Origin: Carnobacteriaceae bacterium zg-84
GTDB lineage: Bacteria; Bacillota; Bacilli; Lactobacillales; Aerococcaceae
Direction of reading: 5' to 3'
Assembly: GCA_013874835.1 (NCBI GenBank)
Contig: CP059430.1
Span: 248,001-312,000 of the forward strand
Length of the DNA: 64,000 bases
Positions 9,410 through 18,300 of this stretch are shown piece after piece; position 1 is the first letter of the stretch; each line of letters begins with the position of its first letter. The translations under genes were made by a program, and so were the position numbers. The notes under the pieces are model-generated. The model had not been told where the DNA came from and ran no database searches. It was given only the letters and a program-made list of their open reading frames with translations.

Positions 9410-9438
9410 TTGTATTGAAAACGATAATAGAGTAGAAT
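9410..9438 (+). promoter_or_regulatory. promoter of the adhesin gene
   Basis: TTGTAT (9410-9415), 17 bp, TAGAAT (9433-9438). The predicted transcript start near 9445 would place a hairpin at the very 5' end of the mRNA. Confidence 0.55.
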
Positions 9439-9443
9439 AGAAA

Positions 9444-9470
9444 AGCGTACCTACGGGGGTGGGTACACTT
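9444..9470 (+). other. hairpin at the 5' end of the adhesin mRNA
   Basis: AAGCGTACCTA and TGGGTACACTT pair over 11 positions with one mismatch and one wobble around a G-rich loop (CGGGGG, 9454-9459). It is followed by the ribosome site GAGAGG. A 5'-terminal stem of this type can stabilise mRNA; a regulatory role is unproven. Confidence 0.45.
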
Positions 9471-9502
9471 ATTGAATTAACTAATGAGAGGAACATAATT
9501 AA

Positions 9503-12500
9503 ATGAAAAAACAAATCAATTATATCACATTGATGATACTGTTTTTGAGTCTTTTTATGCCGAGTATTTCTGCTTTTGCAACAGGAAGAGATTTAACCAA
9601 TCAAGTGACATTAAGCGATATAATTATAAAAGACAGCTCTGGTTCAAAACCATTGTCTGGAACAAATAATACACAAACAGGAACTACCAAAACACTAGAT
9701 GCGAAAGTGTTTTTTACAGGTAAGTATGATTTATCTTCATTAGGTGCTACACTTGCATCTGGCGATTATTTTACAGTAAGTGTACCTGAGTATATTCACT
9801 TAGTTTCAGGTTCATATCCACTTATTCATCCAGAAACGAATATTCAGTTAGGGACAATGGTATCTGATTCAGATACAGGAAAAATTACAGTGACCTTTAA
9901 TGAAAATATTGAACAAGAAGCAAATGTAAAAGGAGCATTTTCTGCAGAATCAACATTGAGTTTACAAGAAGGAAGTAATCAGTTTACATTTCCAGACGGC
10001 TCAACGTACGAGGTGGTATATAATTATGTCGAAAATCCTTTAGATGCTTATAAAATAATTGGAGAAAGTATTTTTAAAGTTGGTTATAATAGCAATGAAG
10101 AAACACTAGGTTGGCAAGTACGTATCAATCGTCAAAAATATGATTATAGAGATACAAATGTTACGGTAAAAGACAATATCAATATTGAAGATAATACATT
10201 AACAACCTATTTAAAAGATTCATTTGTATTAAAAAAAGTAATATTTGATAATCAAGAATCTTTTTTACCAGATGTCACATCTGAAGAAAATATATCAATC
10301 ACAATGAATAAAGAGGAGTTTGACGCAGCACCTGCGGGAACAATCGCTTTATTAACCATAAAAGACAGTGGAACCGCATTTGAATTAAATTTAGGGAATG
10401 CTGTTGGTACAAATAGCTATCTTTTAGAATATCGTACAACAAATCCTGGAGATCAAACAGAAATAAGCAATGCTGTATCGTTATTAGTTGGTGGAGAAGC
10501 TCAAAAAACATTTGACTCTTATATAGGAGAAGATAATACAGCTACCCAACATACTCAAAAACAAATTGCTATACAAAAAGCTGGTGCAACCATACAATCT
10601 GATTTAACTGGAAAAATTAAAATCACGAAGTATGATGCTGATGATGCAACAATATTATTAGAAGGTGTTGTATTCGTTGTTACAAAAGAAGATGATACTT
10701 CTATTTCTTATGAAATCACAACAGATAGTAAAGGTGTTGCGATTACACCAGAATTAGTTCCAGGAACATATACTATCGTTGAGAAAAAATCTAAAGCAGG
10801 ATATATTTTAGATGTCAATCCAAAGCGTGCGGAAATGAAAATAGATAAAACACCTGTTCGTTTGAATATTTCTAACAAAAAAGATAATGCTGTTAAACCA
10901 GTAGATGTAACGCTAAAAGCTAAAAAAGAACTAACAGGAAAAGCATTAACAGACAATCAATTTACCTTTGAATTGAAAAACGGTGATGCAGTCGTTGCCA
11001 CAGCGACAAACAAAGCAGACGGCACGATTACATTTACTCCACAATATTTTGATGCAGAAGGAACATTTACTTATACAATCGTAGAAAAAGATGATAAACA
11101 AGCCAATGTGACGTATGACATCACAGAAAAACAAGTCAAAGTCGTGGTAACAAAAGGTGACAACAATCAACTAGTGGCAACTGTCACATATGATGAAACA
11201 GAAACAATACCAGTCTTTACAAACATATATACAGAACCAAAAGCAACACCGGTAGATGTAACATTCCAAGCTAAAAAAGAACTAACAGGAAAAGCATTGG
11301 TGGACAATCAATTTACGTTTGAATTGAAAAACGGTGATGAAGTTGTTGCCACAGCGACAAACAAAGCAGACGGCACAATTACATTCGATACACAACATTT
11401 TGATGCAGAAGGAACATTTACTTATACAATCGTAGAAAAAGATGATAAACAAGCCAATGTGACGTATGACATCACAGAAAAACAAGTCAAAGTCGTGGTA
11501 ACAAAAGGTGACAACAATCAACTAGTGGCAACTGTCACATATGATGAAACAGAAACAATACCAGTCTTTACAAACACATATACAGAGCCAAAAGCAACAC
11601 CGGTAGATGTAATGCTAAAAGCTAAAAAAGAATTAACGGGCAAAGTGTTGGTGGACAATCAATTTACTTTTGAATTGAAACAAGGTGATGAAGTTGTTGC
11701 CACAGCAACAAACAAAGCAGACGGCACGATTACATTCACTCCACAACATTTTGATGCAGAAGGAACATTTATTTACACAATTTCAGAGAAAAATGATAAG
11801 CAAGCCAATATCACCTATGACGCAACAGAAAAACAAGTCAAAGTCGTGGTGACAAAAGGCGACAACAATCAACTAGTGGCAACTGTCACATATGATGAAA
11901 CAGAAACAATACCAGTCTTTACAAACACATATACAGAGCCAAAAGCAACACCGGTAGATGTAACGCTAAAAGCTAAAAAAGAATTAACAGGAAAAGCATT
12001 AACGGATAATCAATTTACCTTTGAATTGAAAAACGGTGATGCAGTCCTTGCCACAGCGACAAACAAAGCAGATGGCACGATTACATTTACTCCACAACAT
12101 TTTGATGCCGCGGGCACATTTACTTACACAATTTCAGAGAAAAATGATAAACAAGCCAATATTACCTATGACGTAACAGAAAAACAAGTCAAAGTCGTGG
12201 TAACAAAAGGCGACAACAATCAACTAGTGGCAACTGTCACATATGATGAAACAGAAACAATACCAGTCTTTACAAACATATATACAGAACCAAAAGCAAC
12301 ACCGGTAGATGTAACATTCCAAGCTAAAAAAGAATTAACAGGTAAAGTGTTGGTGGACAATCAATTTACCTTTGAGTTGAAAAAAGATAATGCAGTAATC
12401 GCCACAGCGACAAACAAAGCAGATGGCACGATTACATTTACTCCACAACATTTTGATGCCGCGGGCACATTTACTTACACAATTTCAGAGAAAAATGATA

Positions 12501-13531
12501 AACAAGCCAATATTACCTATGACGTAACAGAAAAACAAGTCAAAGTCGTGGTAACAAAAGGCGACAACAATCAACTAGTGGCAACTGTCACATATGATGA
12601 AACAGAAACAATACCAGTCTTTACAAATACATATACAGAACCAAAAGCAACACCGGTAGATGTAACATTCCAAGCTAAAAAAGAATTAACAGGTAAAGTG
12701 TTGGTGGACAATCAATTTACCTTTGAGTTGAAAAAAGATAATGCAGTAATCGCCACAGCGACAAACAAAGCAGATGGCACGATTACATTTACTCCACAAC
12801 ATTTTGATGCCGCGGGCACATTTACTTACACAATTTCAGAGAAAAATGATAAACAAGCCAATATTACCTATGACGTAACAGAAAAACAAGTCAAAGTGGT
12901 GGTGACAAAAGGTGACAACAATCAACTAGTGGCAACAGTAACCTATGATGAAGCAGAGGCCACACCAGTCTTTACAAACACATATACAGAACCAAAAGCA
13001 ACACCAGTAGATGTAACGCTAAAAGCTAAAAAAGTTTTAGAAAATAAAATGTTAAATGGGCAAGATTTTATGTTTGTCTTAAAACAAAATGATACAGTTA
13101 TTGAACAAGTATCGAATAAACAAGATGGTAAGATTTCATTTACACCATTATCATTTGATAAAGTAGGTACATATTATTTTGTAATGAATGAAGTTATTGG
13201 AGATAATGCAAATATTACTTATGATATGACACAAATAGCTATTACCATTACAGTGACAGAAGAAGCTGGAAGATTAGTAGCAACTGTTTTATACAATGGA
13301 GCACCAGATGAACCAGTATTTGTAAATACATATCATACACCAACAGTACCACCAAAAGAACTACATTCAAGTAAAACAACGACAACAACTACTACACCAT
13401 CTCGTGAAAACGAGAAACCAGTTTTACCAAAAACAGGAACAAACACAATTTTGTCATCTATATTGATGTTAGTTGGTTTTAGTTTAGTTTTAACATCAGG
13501 TATTGTGTATCAGTATCGTCAAAAATCATGA
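9503..13531 (+). CDS. LPKTG-anchored adhesin with CnaB and pilin-type isopeptide repeats
   Basis: 1342 residues. Signal peptide at 1-29 (ends PSISAFA), an adhesin head of Ig-like, collagen-binding-type domains at about 35-360, and one CnaB/SpaA-like domain at about 370-455 (starts KIKITKYDADDA, with PGTYTIVEKKS). Seven 117-residue FctA/Spy0128-type domains follow (466-1284), then a Thr-rich stretch, the sorting signal LPKTG at 1308-1312, a hydrophobic helix and a positive tail. Each repeat keeps Lys in LKAKKELTGK, Glu in YTIVEK or YTISEK, and Asn in VFTNTY, the residues of intramolecular isopeptide bonds. It is probably a sortase-anchored stalk displaying a binding head. No pilus sortase is adjacent. 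The gene has its own promoter and terminator. Confidence 0.93.
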   Translation: MKKQINYITLMILFLSLFMPSISAFATGRDLTNQVTLSDIIIKDSSGSKPLSGTNNTQTGTTKTLDAKVFFTGKYDLSSLGATLASGDYFTVSVPEYIHLVSGSYPLIHPETNIQLGTMVSDSDTGKITVTFNENIEQEANVKGAFSAESTLSLQEGSNQFTFPDGSTYEVVYNYVENPLDAYKIIGESIFKVGYNSNEETLGWQVRINRQKYDYRDTNVTVKDNINIEDNTLTTYLKDSFVLKKVIFDNQESFLPDVTSEENISITMNKEEFDAAPAGTIALLTIKDSGTAFELNLGNAVGTNSYLLEYRTTNPGDQTEISNAVSLLVGGEAQKTFDSYIGEDNTATQHTQKQIAIQKAGATIQSDLTGKIKITKYDADDATILLEGVVFVVTKEDDTSISYEITTDSKGVAITPELVPGTYTIVEKKSKAGYILDVNPKRAEMKIDKTPVRLNISNKKDNAVKPVDVTLKAKKELTGKALTDNQFTFELKNGDAVVATATNKADGTITFTPQYFDAEGTFTYTIVEKDDKQANVTYDITEKQVKVVVTKGDNNQLVATVTYDETETIPVFTNIYTEPKATPVDVTFQAKKELTGKALVDNQFTFELKNGDEVVATATNKADGTITFDTQHFDAEGTFTYTIVEKDDKQANVTYDITEKQVKVVVTKGDNNQLVATVTYDETETIPVFTNTYTEPKATPVDVMLKAKKELTGKVLVDNQFTFELKQGDEVVATATNKADGTITFTPQHFDAEGTFIYTISEKNDKQANITYDATEKQVKVVVTKGDNNQLVATVTYDETETIPVFTNTYTEPKATPVDVTLKAKKELTGKALTDNQFTFELKNGDAVLATATNKADGTITFTPQHFDAAGTFTYTISEKNDKQANITYDVTEKQVKVVVTKGDNNQLVATVTYDETETIPVFTNIYTEPKATPVDVTFQAKKELTGKVLVDNQFTFELKKDNAVIATATNKADGTITFTPQHFDAAGTFTYTISEKNDKQANITYDVTEKQVKVVVTKGDNNQLVATVTYDETETIPVFTNTYTEPKATPVDVTFQAKKELTGKVLVDNQFTFELKKDNAVIATATNKADGTITFTPQHFDAAGTFTYTISEKNDKQANITYDVTEKQVKVVVTKGDNNQLVATVTYDEAEATPVFTNTYTEPKATPVDVTLKAKKVLENKMLNGQDFMFVLKQNDTVIEQVSNKQDGKISFTPLSFDKVGTYYFVMNEVIGDNANITYDMTQIAITITVTEEAGRLVATVLYNGAPDEPVFVNTYHTPTVPPKELHSSKTTTTTTTPSRENEKPVLPKTGTNTILSSILMLVGFSLVLTSGIVYQYRQKS
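10898..13354 (+). repeat. seven tandem 351-bp coding repeats in the adhesin
   Basis: Unit starts are 10898, 11249, 11600, 11951, 12302, 12653 and 13004, an exact 351-bp period. Units 1-6 are nearly identical at the DNA level; units 5 and 6 are almost base-for-base copies. Unit 7 is clearly diverged (KAKKVLENKMLNGQDF). The array encodes the stalk domains and should vary in number by recombination. Confidence 0.95.
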
Positions 13532-13602
13532 TAAATTCATTTAATAAAATAGATTTTTTGTCAAATTGTGGTAGCCAGTTTTACTATTATTAAAACAGAA
13601 CT

Positions 13603-13647
13603 AAAAAAGTGTGAAACACCAGATAGGCGTTTCACACTTTTTATTTT
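13603..13647. terminator. bidirectional terminator between the adhesin and the ABC permease
   Basis: AAAAAGTGTGAAAC and GTTTCACACTTTTT form a perfect 14-bp stem with an 11-nt loop, A-rich on one side and ATTTT on the other. It serves both the adhesin (plus) and the permease (minus). Confidence 0.88.
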
Positions 13648-13654
13648 AATTATG

Positions 13655-16123
13655 TTATAACGTTTCGTTAGCAATATCTTCAACAAGTGAATGTTTTGTA
13701 ACTTGTCTAATGCTGAATATGTTAAATAACATTAAAATTGTTAGTAAAGTGATGCTACTAATGATTGTTGGGGAAAGAGGATAGTGGAAAATGATTCCAG
13801 ATACTTTCATTGAACCAACAGTAATTGAATTTAAAAATAGATATTGTAGCCCTATGCTACATAAAATCGCAACAATAATAGATGTAATACCTGCTTGTAA
13901 GTTTTCGATAGATAGCATTGTTCTAATTTGGCTTGTTGTCATACCGATAGAACGTAGCATCGCAAACTCTCGACGACGTAGTTGAATATTAGAGGACACA
14001 TTATTAAAAGTTGCTGTTAAGCACAAGATAGAAACGAGTGATAGGAACCCGTAGACGATGATTTGAATAATATTTAAAAATCCATTGATTGAACGTACTT
14101 GTTGTGATGTATTTGTAATGAATTCAATATCAAATGTATCTTTGATTAAATTTGTCACTTTTTCATCGGCATCTTTTGTTGTGGTAATACCCGTATAAAC
14201 GTTAACATGATTTTCTTTGTATAAAATATTTGCCATACGTGCATAGTTTTTGTTAGATACAAGGAATGTTTCAGTAGGATATAAACCGACAGTTAATGTT
14301 GTAAAGTCGATCGCTTTTAAAATTGTTATATTAATTTTACTCGTGTCGATTGCTGTAGGACCAAATGTTACTAACTCTGTTTCTTTATTTACTAATGATG
14401 TATTTTCTGTTAGAGATTCTTTAGTGACTAAAATACCGACGTTTTCTTTTTCAAATTCTTCTTTAGAAATATTCGCTAATTTTAAAATAGCGGCTTCTTC
14501 TTTTTCGGATACTGTGGCAAGAGCAGGACTAAGTATCGTTTGGTTAGATTGTTTTAAAATATCAAGATTCGTTTCGACGGGTATGTATTTTTCATACATA
14601 ACTTCTTTAACGTCAGTCCAGTTTTTTGCTGTTTCGTACAATTTTGTATCCGCCGTATTCTGTACATCCATAACAACTAAATCATAAGACATAAACAGTG
14701 TTTTAGGCTGACCTTTTTGAATAGCTCCCGTCGCCACCTGTTGCATTTCAATCATTAAGTTTGTAATACTATTAAATGAAATTAAACTCAATGTTAAAAT
14801 GATAAATATCATACGAGTTCGAGAACTATTAAATTTTTTATAATTGTGAGCCAAATGTCCCGATGTTTTGAATACACGTGCAGCTAAGCTGCGTTTGCCA
14901 GTTTTCGTTTTTTGCTTCATTTTAATATAGCGAACAAAGGGAACTTGCTTAATATTTTCAATAGCGGTACGTTTTGTTGCACGTATGCTAGGAATAAGTG
15001 TTGACAAAACAATAATAAAAGCAACCAATAATGCAATCCCTGCCAGAAGAGGAGCATCAATTATCATTGGAATTTGAATAACATCTTCTTGAATGCGCAT
15101 TAAAATATTGTTAATCACATTGATTGAAATACCAATACCGACAATACCAATAATAATACCACAAATAATAGAGATACTACCTATCCAAAATCCCTCCATT
15201 AACAACATATAACGGATTTGTCGTCTAGTCGTTCCAACACTTGCCAATGCACCTAATTGTTTTAAACGTTCATTTAACGATAACATAAACGATGAAGTAA
15301 TAATCATAATAGAAATGATACTCAATATACCAATAACAAAATAGGCCATAGTTTTTAGGCTGTCAAAGCTATCCGTGTAGAAACTATTCTCTTTATCAAA
15401 GATGCCATAAGTTGCTAATACAGACTGATTGTATTCGAATGTTTGATGATTGTATGCTTTCAATGTTGGAAAAAACGATGCATCTAAATGATTTGCATGC
15501 CCCAACACAATCGTTTTTGAGGGAAGTGGATTGTTCTCACTGAAAAACCATTTATTTGCAGTATAGTCACTAATAATTCCTGTTATTTTATAATATTGTA
15601 ATGCACCCCCAATATACAATGGATAGTTATCGCCAATTTTATAGACAATAGTACCTTTCCCTGTTTGGTTATCTGATGTAAAGTTTGAATCCTCTATACG
15701 TTGAGAAGTTTTGGTAATGGCTATTTCGTTAGGTTTAGTTGGTAGTGTTCCAGAAGAAAGTTTTCCAAAGAAACCAATTTGTTTATTGTATGTTTCTTCA
15801 TTTAATTTATAAGCATAGCCATAAAATTCTTTGTTAGGAGAATCTTCATCAAGAATGGGTACACCTTGAAATTCAAGTAAATCTTTTACAAAGCTAGCCG
15901 ATTGTAATTGTTCTAAATCTTGTTTCGTATCAACGACTGTTCGGAAATGCCAATCGCCATTATTTTGTACGGTTTGATTGTAGAACATGGCACGCATCCC
16001 CGTTAGAAATACGACAATAGCGGTAAGCAAAGACATAATAATGGTTATGGACAAACCTGTTAAAAACGTTCTTTTTTTATTTTCTTTTAATTGTGCTAAT
16101 GTTAATTTGTTTAAAATATTCAT
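13655..16123 (-). CDS. ABC transporter permease, FtsX/MacB type
   Basis: 822 residues. One membrane helix near residue 17, an extracytoplasmic part of about 210 residues, three helices at about 265-385 (first FtsX domain), a helix near 440, a second extracytoplasmic part, and three C-terminal helices at about 690-810 (second FtsX domain, with RRREFAMLRSIGMTTSQIR). This plan is that of duplicated FtsX-type exporters for peptides, antibiotics or lipoproteins. It overlaps the ATPase gene by 4 bases. The operon promoter carries a tandem repeat suggesting control by a response regulator; a two-component system in the same orientation lies 4.6 kb upstream. Confidence 0.9.
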   Translation of the reverse strand: MNILNKLTLAQLKENKKRTFLTGLSITIIMSLLTAIVVFLTGMRAMFYNQTVQNNGDWHFRTVVDTKQDLEQLQSASFVKDLLEFQGVPILDEDSPNKEFYGYAYKLNEETYNKQIGFFGKLSSGTLPTKPNEIAITKTSQRIEDSNFTSDNQTGKGTIVYKIGDNYPLYIGGALQYYKITGIISDYTANKWFFSENNPLPSKTIVLGHANHLDASFFPTLKAYNHQTFEYNQSVLATYGIFDKENSFYTDSFDSLKTMAYFVIGILSIISIMIITSSFMLSLNERLKQLGALASVGTTRRQIRYMLLMEGFWIGSISIICGIIIGIVGIGISINVINNILMRIQEDVIQIPMIIDAPLLAGIALLVAFIIVLSTLIPSIRATKRTAIENIKQVPFVRYIKMKQKTKTGKRSLAARVFKTSGHLAHNYKKFNSSRTRMIFIILTLSLISFNSITNLMIEMQQVATGAIQKGQPKTLFMSYDLVVMDVQNTADTKLYETAKNWTDVKEVMYEKYIPVETNLDILKQSNQTILSPALATVSEKEEAAILKLANISKEEFEKENVGILVTKESLTENTSLVNKETELVTFGPTAIDTSKINITILKAIDFTTLTVGLYPTETFLVSNKNYARMANILYKENHVNVYTGITTTKDADEKVTNLIKDTFDIEFITNTSQQVRSINGFLNIIQIIVYGFLSLVSILCLTATFNNVSSNIQLRRREFAMLRSIGMTTSQIRTMLSIENLQAGITSIIVAILCSIGLQYLFLNSITVGSMKVSGIIFHYPLSPTIISSITLLTILMLFNIFSIRQVTKHSLVEDIANETL

Positions 16124-16803
16124 ACACGAATCACCTCATCTTTGATAATTTTTCCGTCAGATAGTGTAATCACACGGTCAGCCTGCAGCGCAATGTCTAA
16201 ATCATGTGTAATGACAATCAATGTTTGATTATATTTTTGATGAGATAAACGTAGTAATGACAAAATTTCTTTGGTGTTATCACTGTCTAAATTCCCTGTT
16301 GGTTCATCTGCTAAAAAAATAGCAGGTTTTGCGATAAGAGAACGTCCAATAGAAACACGCTGTTGTTGCCCACCAGATAATTGGTGCGGTAAATGTTTAC
16401 GTCTATTAGAAAGTCCTAGTGTTTTCAAAATTTCTTCTAAATAATCTTGAGGAATTTTTTGTGAATCTAATTCAATGGGTAAAGTAATATTATCCACAAC
16501 GTTTAAAACTGGAATTAAATTATAAAACTGATACACAAGCCCAATTTGGCGGCGTCTAAAAATAGCTAAATTATCAGGAGATAATTTATAAATATCCGTA
16601 TTATTGATAATCACGCTACCACTTGTTGGTTTATCTACCCCACCTAATAAATGTAAAAGCGTTGATTTACCAGATCCACTTGACCCAACAATCGCAACAA
16701 ATTCTCCTTTCTCAATACTCAAGTTGATGTTATCTAATGCCACCACTTGATTTTCTCCTTTTCCATAAATTTTTGATAAGTTTTTTACTTCTAAAATTGG
16801 CAT
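16120..16803 (-). CDS. ABC transporter ATP-binding protein, MacB/LolD type
   Basis: 227 residues with Walker A GSSGSGKSTLL, Q-loop, signature LSGGQQQRVSIGRSL and Walker B AIFLADEPTGNLDS, the last typical of LolD/MacB/BceA ATPases. It powers the FtsX-type permease encoded next. The permease start overlaps its stop. AGGAGGAATA gives a strong ribosome site. Substrate unknown; antimicrobial peptide or bacteriocin resistance is common for this class. Confidence 0.94.
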   Translation of the reverse strand: MPILEVKNLSKIYGKGENQVVALDNINLSIEKGEFVAIVGSSGSGKSTLLHLLGGVDKPTSGSVIINNTDIYKLSPDNLAIFRRRQIGLVYQFYNLIPVLNVVDNITLPIELDSQKIPQDYLEEILKTLGLSNRRKHLPHQLSGGQQQRVSIGRSLIAKPAIFLADEPTGNLDSDNTKEILSLLRLSHQKYNQTLIVITHDLDIALQADRVITLSDGKIIKDEVIRV

Positions 16804-16893
16804 AGTTATTCCTCCTAATAATTTTTTATTGTATAAATGTATGATGATAAAAAGAAATATCTCCTCCTAATCGTATTCCTTTTCTCTGTCTTT

Positions 16894-16929
16894 AGTATAA
16901 AAAATGAAAGTGACAAAAAAGTGACAAAA
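16894..16929 (-). promoter_or_regulatory. promoter of the ABC operon with a tandem 11-bp repeat
   Basis: On the plus strand AAGTGACAAAA occurs twice in perfect tandem (16908-16918, 16919-16929); the minus-strand -10 TATACT is at 16899-16894. The repeat takes the place of a -35 box. Tandem repeats of 10-11 bp just upstream of the -10 are the usual binding mode of OmpR-type activators. A further inverted half (ATGTCATTTT) follows at 16929-16938. Confidence 0.6.
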
Positions 16930-16964
16930 TGTCATTTTCTAAAAAAGAATTTCTACGTTTTATA

Positions 16965-16993
16965 TTGACGAAACACGGAAAAAGTGGTAACGT
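16965..16993 (+). promoter_or_regulatory. possible promoter of the first barstar-like gene
   Basis: TTGACG (16965-16970), 17 bp, TAACGT (16988-16993). The -35 is good and the -10 is poor. It is divergent from the ABC operon promoter. Confidence 0.35.
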
Positions 16994-17028
16994 TTTCTTG
17001 TTTTATAAAGTATGGAGTAATAGGAAGA

Positions 17029-17502
17029 ATGAAAAACAAAATTTATTATGTTACCTCAAAGCAATGGGAATTTGTTTATAATAATATGAACAAAGAAAAT
17101 GTAATGTATTTTGAAATAGACGGGAAAGAGATACAAACGGTGCATGCATTTATTGATGCTATGATAGAGACGTTTCAATTACCAGATGAACATCGCTATC
17201 GTTTTACAGAACCCGAACGTATCAATGGCACGAATTGGCCTGCGTTTCGTGATAGAATGACAGATTTACTATGGTTTGATGACTGGACAGCACCTATTTG
17301 TTTTGTAATAAAGAATTTCAGAAAGTTTATGGTTGAAACGAAAAGTGATAGAGAACATGCAAATGACTCTGAGTATATAAGAGATAAGGAATATATTATG
17401 TGGAATTTTGAAGAAGTTATCTTACCGTTCTGGGAAGAAGAAATTGAGCAGATTGTTGTTGGGGGAGAAAAAAGAGTGTTCAATGTGTATTGTGTAGACT
17501 AA
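17029..17502 (+). CDS. barstar-like immunity protein 1
   Basis: 157 residues. The core at about 25-105 follows the barstar plan: a short strand with EIDGKEIQTVHAFIDAM, a Leu-Pro turn (FQLPDEH), then NGTNWPAFRDRMTDL, which corresponds to the G-x-N-x-x-A-x-x-D-x-L helix of barstar, and a hydrophobic strand APICFVIKNF. Barstar proteins bind and block secreted ribonucleases of the barnase type. A longer acidic C-terminal part ends FNVYCVD. The ATG at 17029 matches the start of the paralogue at 17814; GGAAG lies only 2 nt upstream, so translation may be weak. No matching toxin gene is seen in the window. Confidence 0.75.
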   Translation: MKNKIYYVTSKQWEFVYNNMNKENVMYFEIDGKEIQTVHAFIDAMIETFQLPDEHRYRFTEPERINGTNWPAFRDRMTDLLWFDDWTAPICFVIKNFRKFMVETKSDREHANDSEYIRDKEYIMWNFEEVILPFWEEEIEQIVVGGEKRVFNVYCVD

Positions 17503-17813
17503 ACTTGAATAATAACCCATTAAATAACCTTTTAAGAGAAGAAAAGAGATTAGATGATGCTCCTTTTGGTATTGAAATATTTCTCCCAGATATCATTTAA
17601 AATACTGTGACGAAGTCAGAAATGCAACAAAAATAGAAGAGAATAAGTGCTTCTATTATAAGTCTAGTTCAGTATAGAAAATGACAAGAATTTTGTAAGA
17701 AAAAGAACATAGGATAGAAAAACCAGAGACAATGAAATTGATTTGTCTCTGGTTTAAAGTCCAATTTTACTATGAAATGGTTCTAAGAGAACACTAATAA
17801 GGAGAATTTAGAA
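17503..17813 (+). other. region between the first two barstar-like genes
   Basis: 311 bases without a full gene. One 32-codon open stretch (17502-17600) ends in LDDAPFGIEIFLPDII and looks like the relic tail of a lost gene, unrelated by eye to its neighbours. A perfect hairpin follows at 17720-17755. Confidence 0.5.
17720..17755 (+). terminator. hairpin upstream of the second barstar-like gene
   Basis: AAACCAGAGACAA and TTGTCTCTGGTTT form a perfect 13-bp stem with a 10-nt loop. The tail is TTTAAAG, so termination may be partial. It separates barstar-like genes 1 and 2. Confidence 0.6.
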
Positions 17814-18284
17814 GTGAAAAACAAAATTTATTATGTCACATCAAAACAATGGGGATTTGTTTATAATAATATGAACAAAGAAAATGTAATGTATTTTGAA
17901 ATAGACGGCAAAGACATCCAAACGTTGCATGCATTTATTGATGCCATGATAGAAACATTCCGATTACCCGATGAACACCGCTATCGTTTTCCAGAACCCG
18001 AACGTATCAATGGTACGAATTGGCCTGCGTTTCTTGATAGAATGCGAGAGTTATCATGGTTTCATTGGACAGCACCTATTTGTTTTGTGATAAAGAATTT
18101 TAGTCAATTTATGCTAAAAGATGAAGGAAAAAAAGGGCAAACAACGGATCCTGAGCATATGACAGAGAAGGAATATATTATATTTGTTTTTGAAGAATAT
18201 ATTTTACCATTTTGGGAGGAAGAGGTAGAGCAGGTTGTAGTAGAAGGAAAAAAACGATCGTTCAATGTGTATTGTGTAGACTAA
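17814..18284 (+). CDS. barstar-like immunity protein 2
   Basis: 156 residues, a close paralogue of the gene at 17029 with the same start (MKNKIYYVTSKQWGF), the same IDGK and NGTNWPAFLDRM blocks and the same end (FNVYCVD). The differences cluster in the C-terminal acidic part. It starts at GTG after AAGGAGAATT. Recent duplication followed by divergence of part of the protein is typical of immunity genes that track changing toxins. Specificity is unknown. Confidence 0.75.
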   Translation: MKNKIYYVTSKQWGFVYNNMNKENVMYFEIDGKDIQTLHAFIDAMIETFRLPDEHRYRFPEPERINGTNWPAFLDRMRELSWFHWTAPICFVIKNFSQFMLKDEGKKGQTTDPEHMTEKEYIIFVFEEYILPFWEEEVEQVVVEGKKRSFNVYCVD

Positions 18285-18300
18285 AAATAAATGAGAAAAC

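Noticed and set aside
10299-11521. Open frames on the minus strand of the adhesin repeats
   Set aside because: They recur with the repeat period, have no ribosome sites and are shadows of the coding strand.
10898-13354. Regular repeats that could be taken for a CRISPR array or minisatellite
   Set aside because: The 351-bp units are fully in frame and encode recognisable isopeptide domains; there are no spacers.
13557-13572. GTCAAATTGTGGT resembles the inner part of the IS copy 2 left end
   Set aside because: Only about 12 bases match, the outer GGCTCT is missing, and there is no partner end or transposase fragment.
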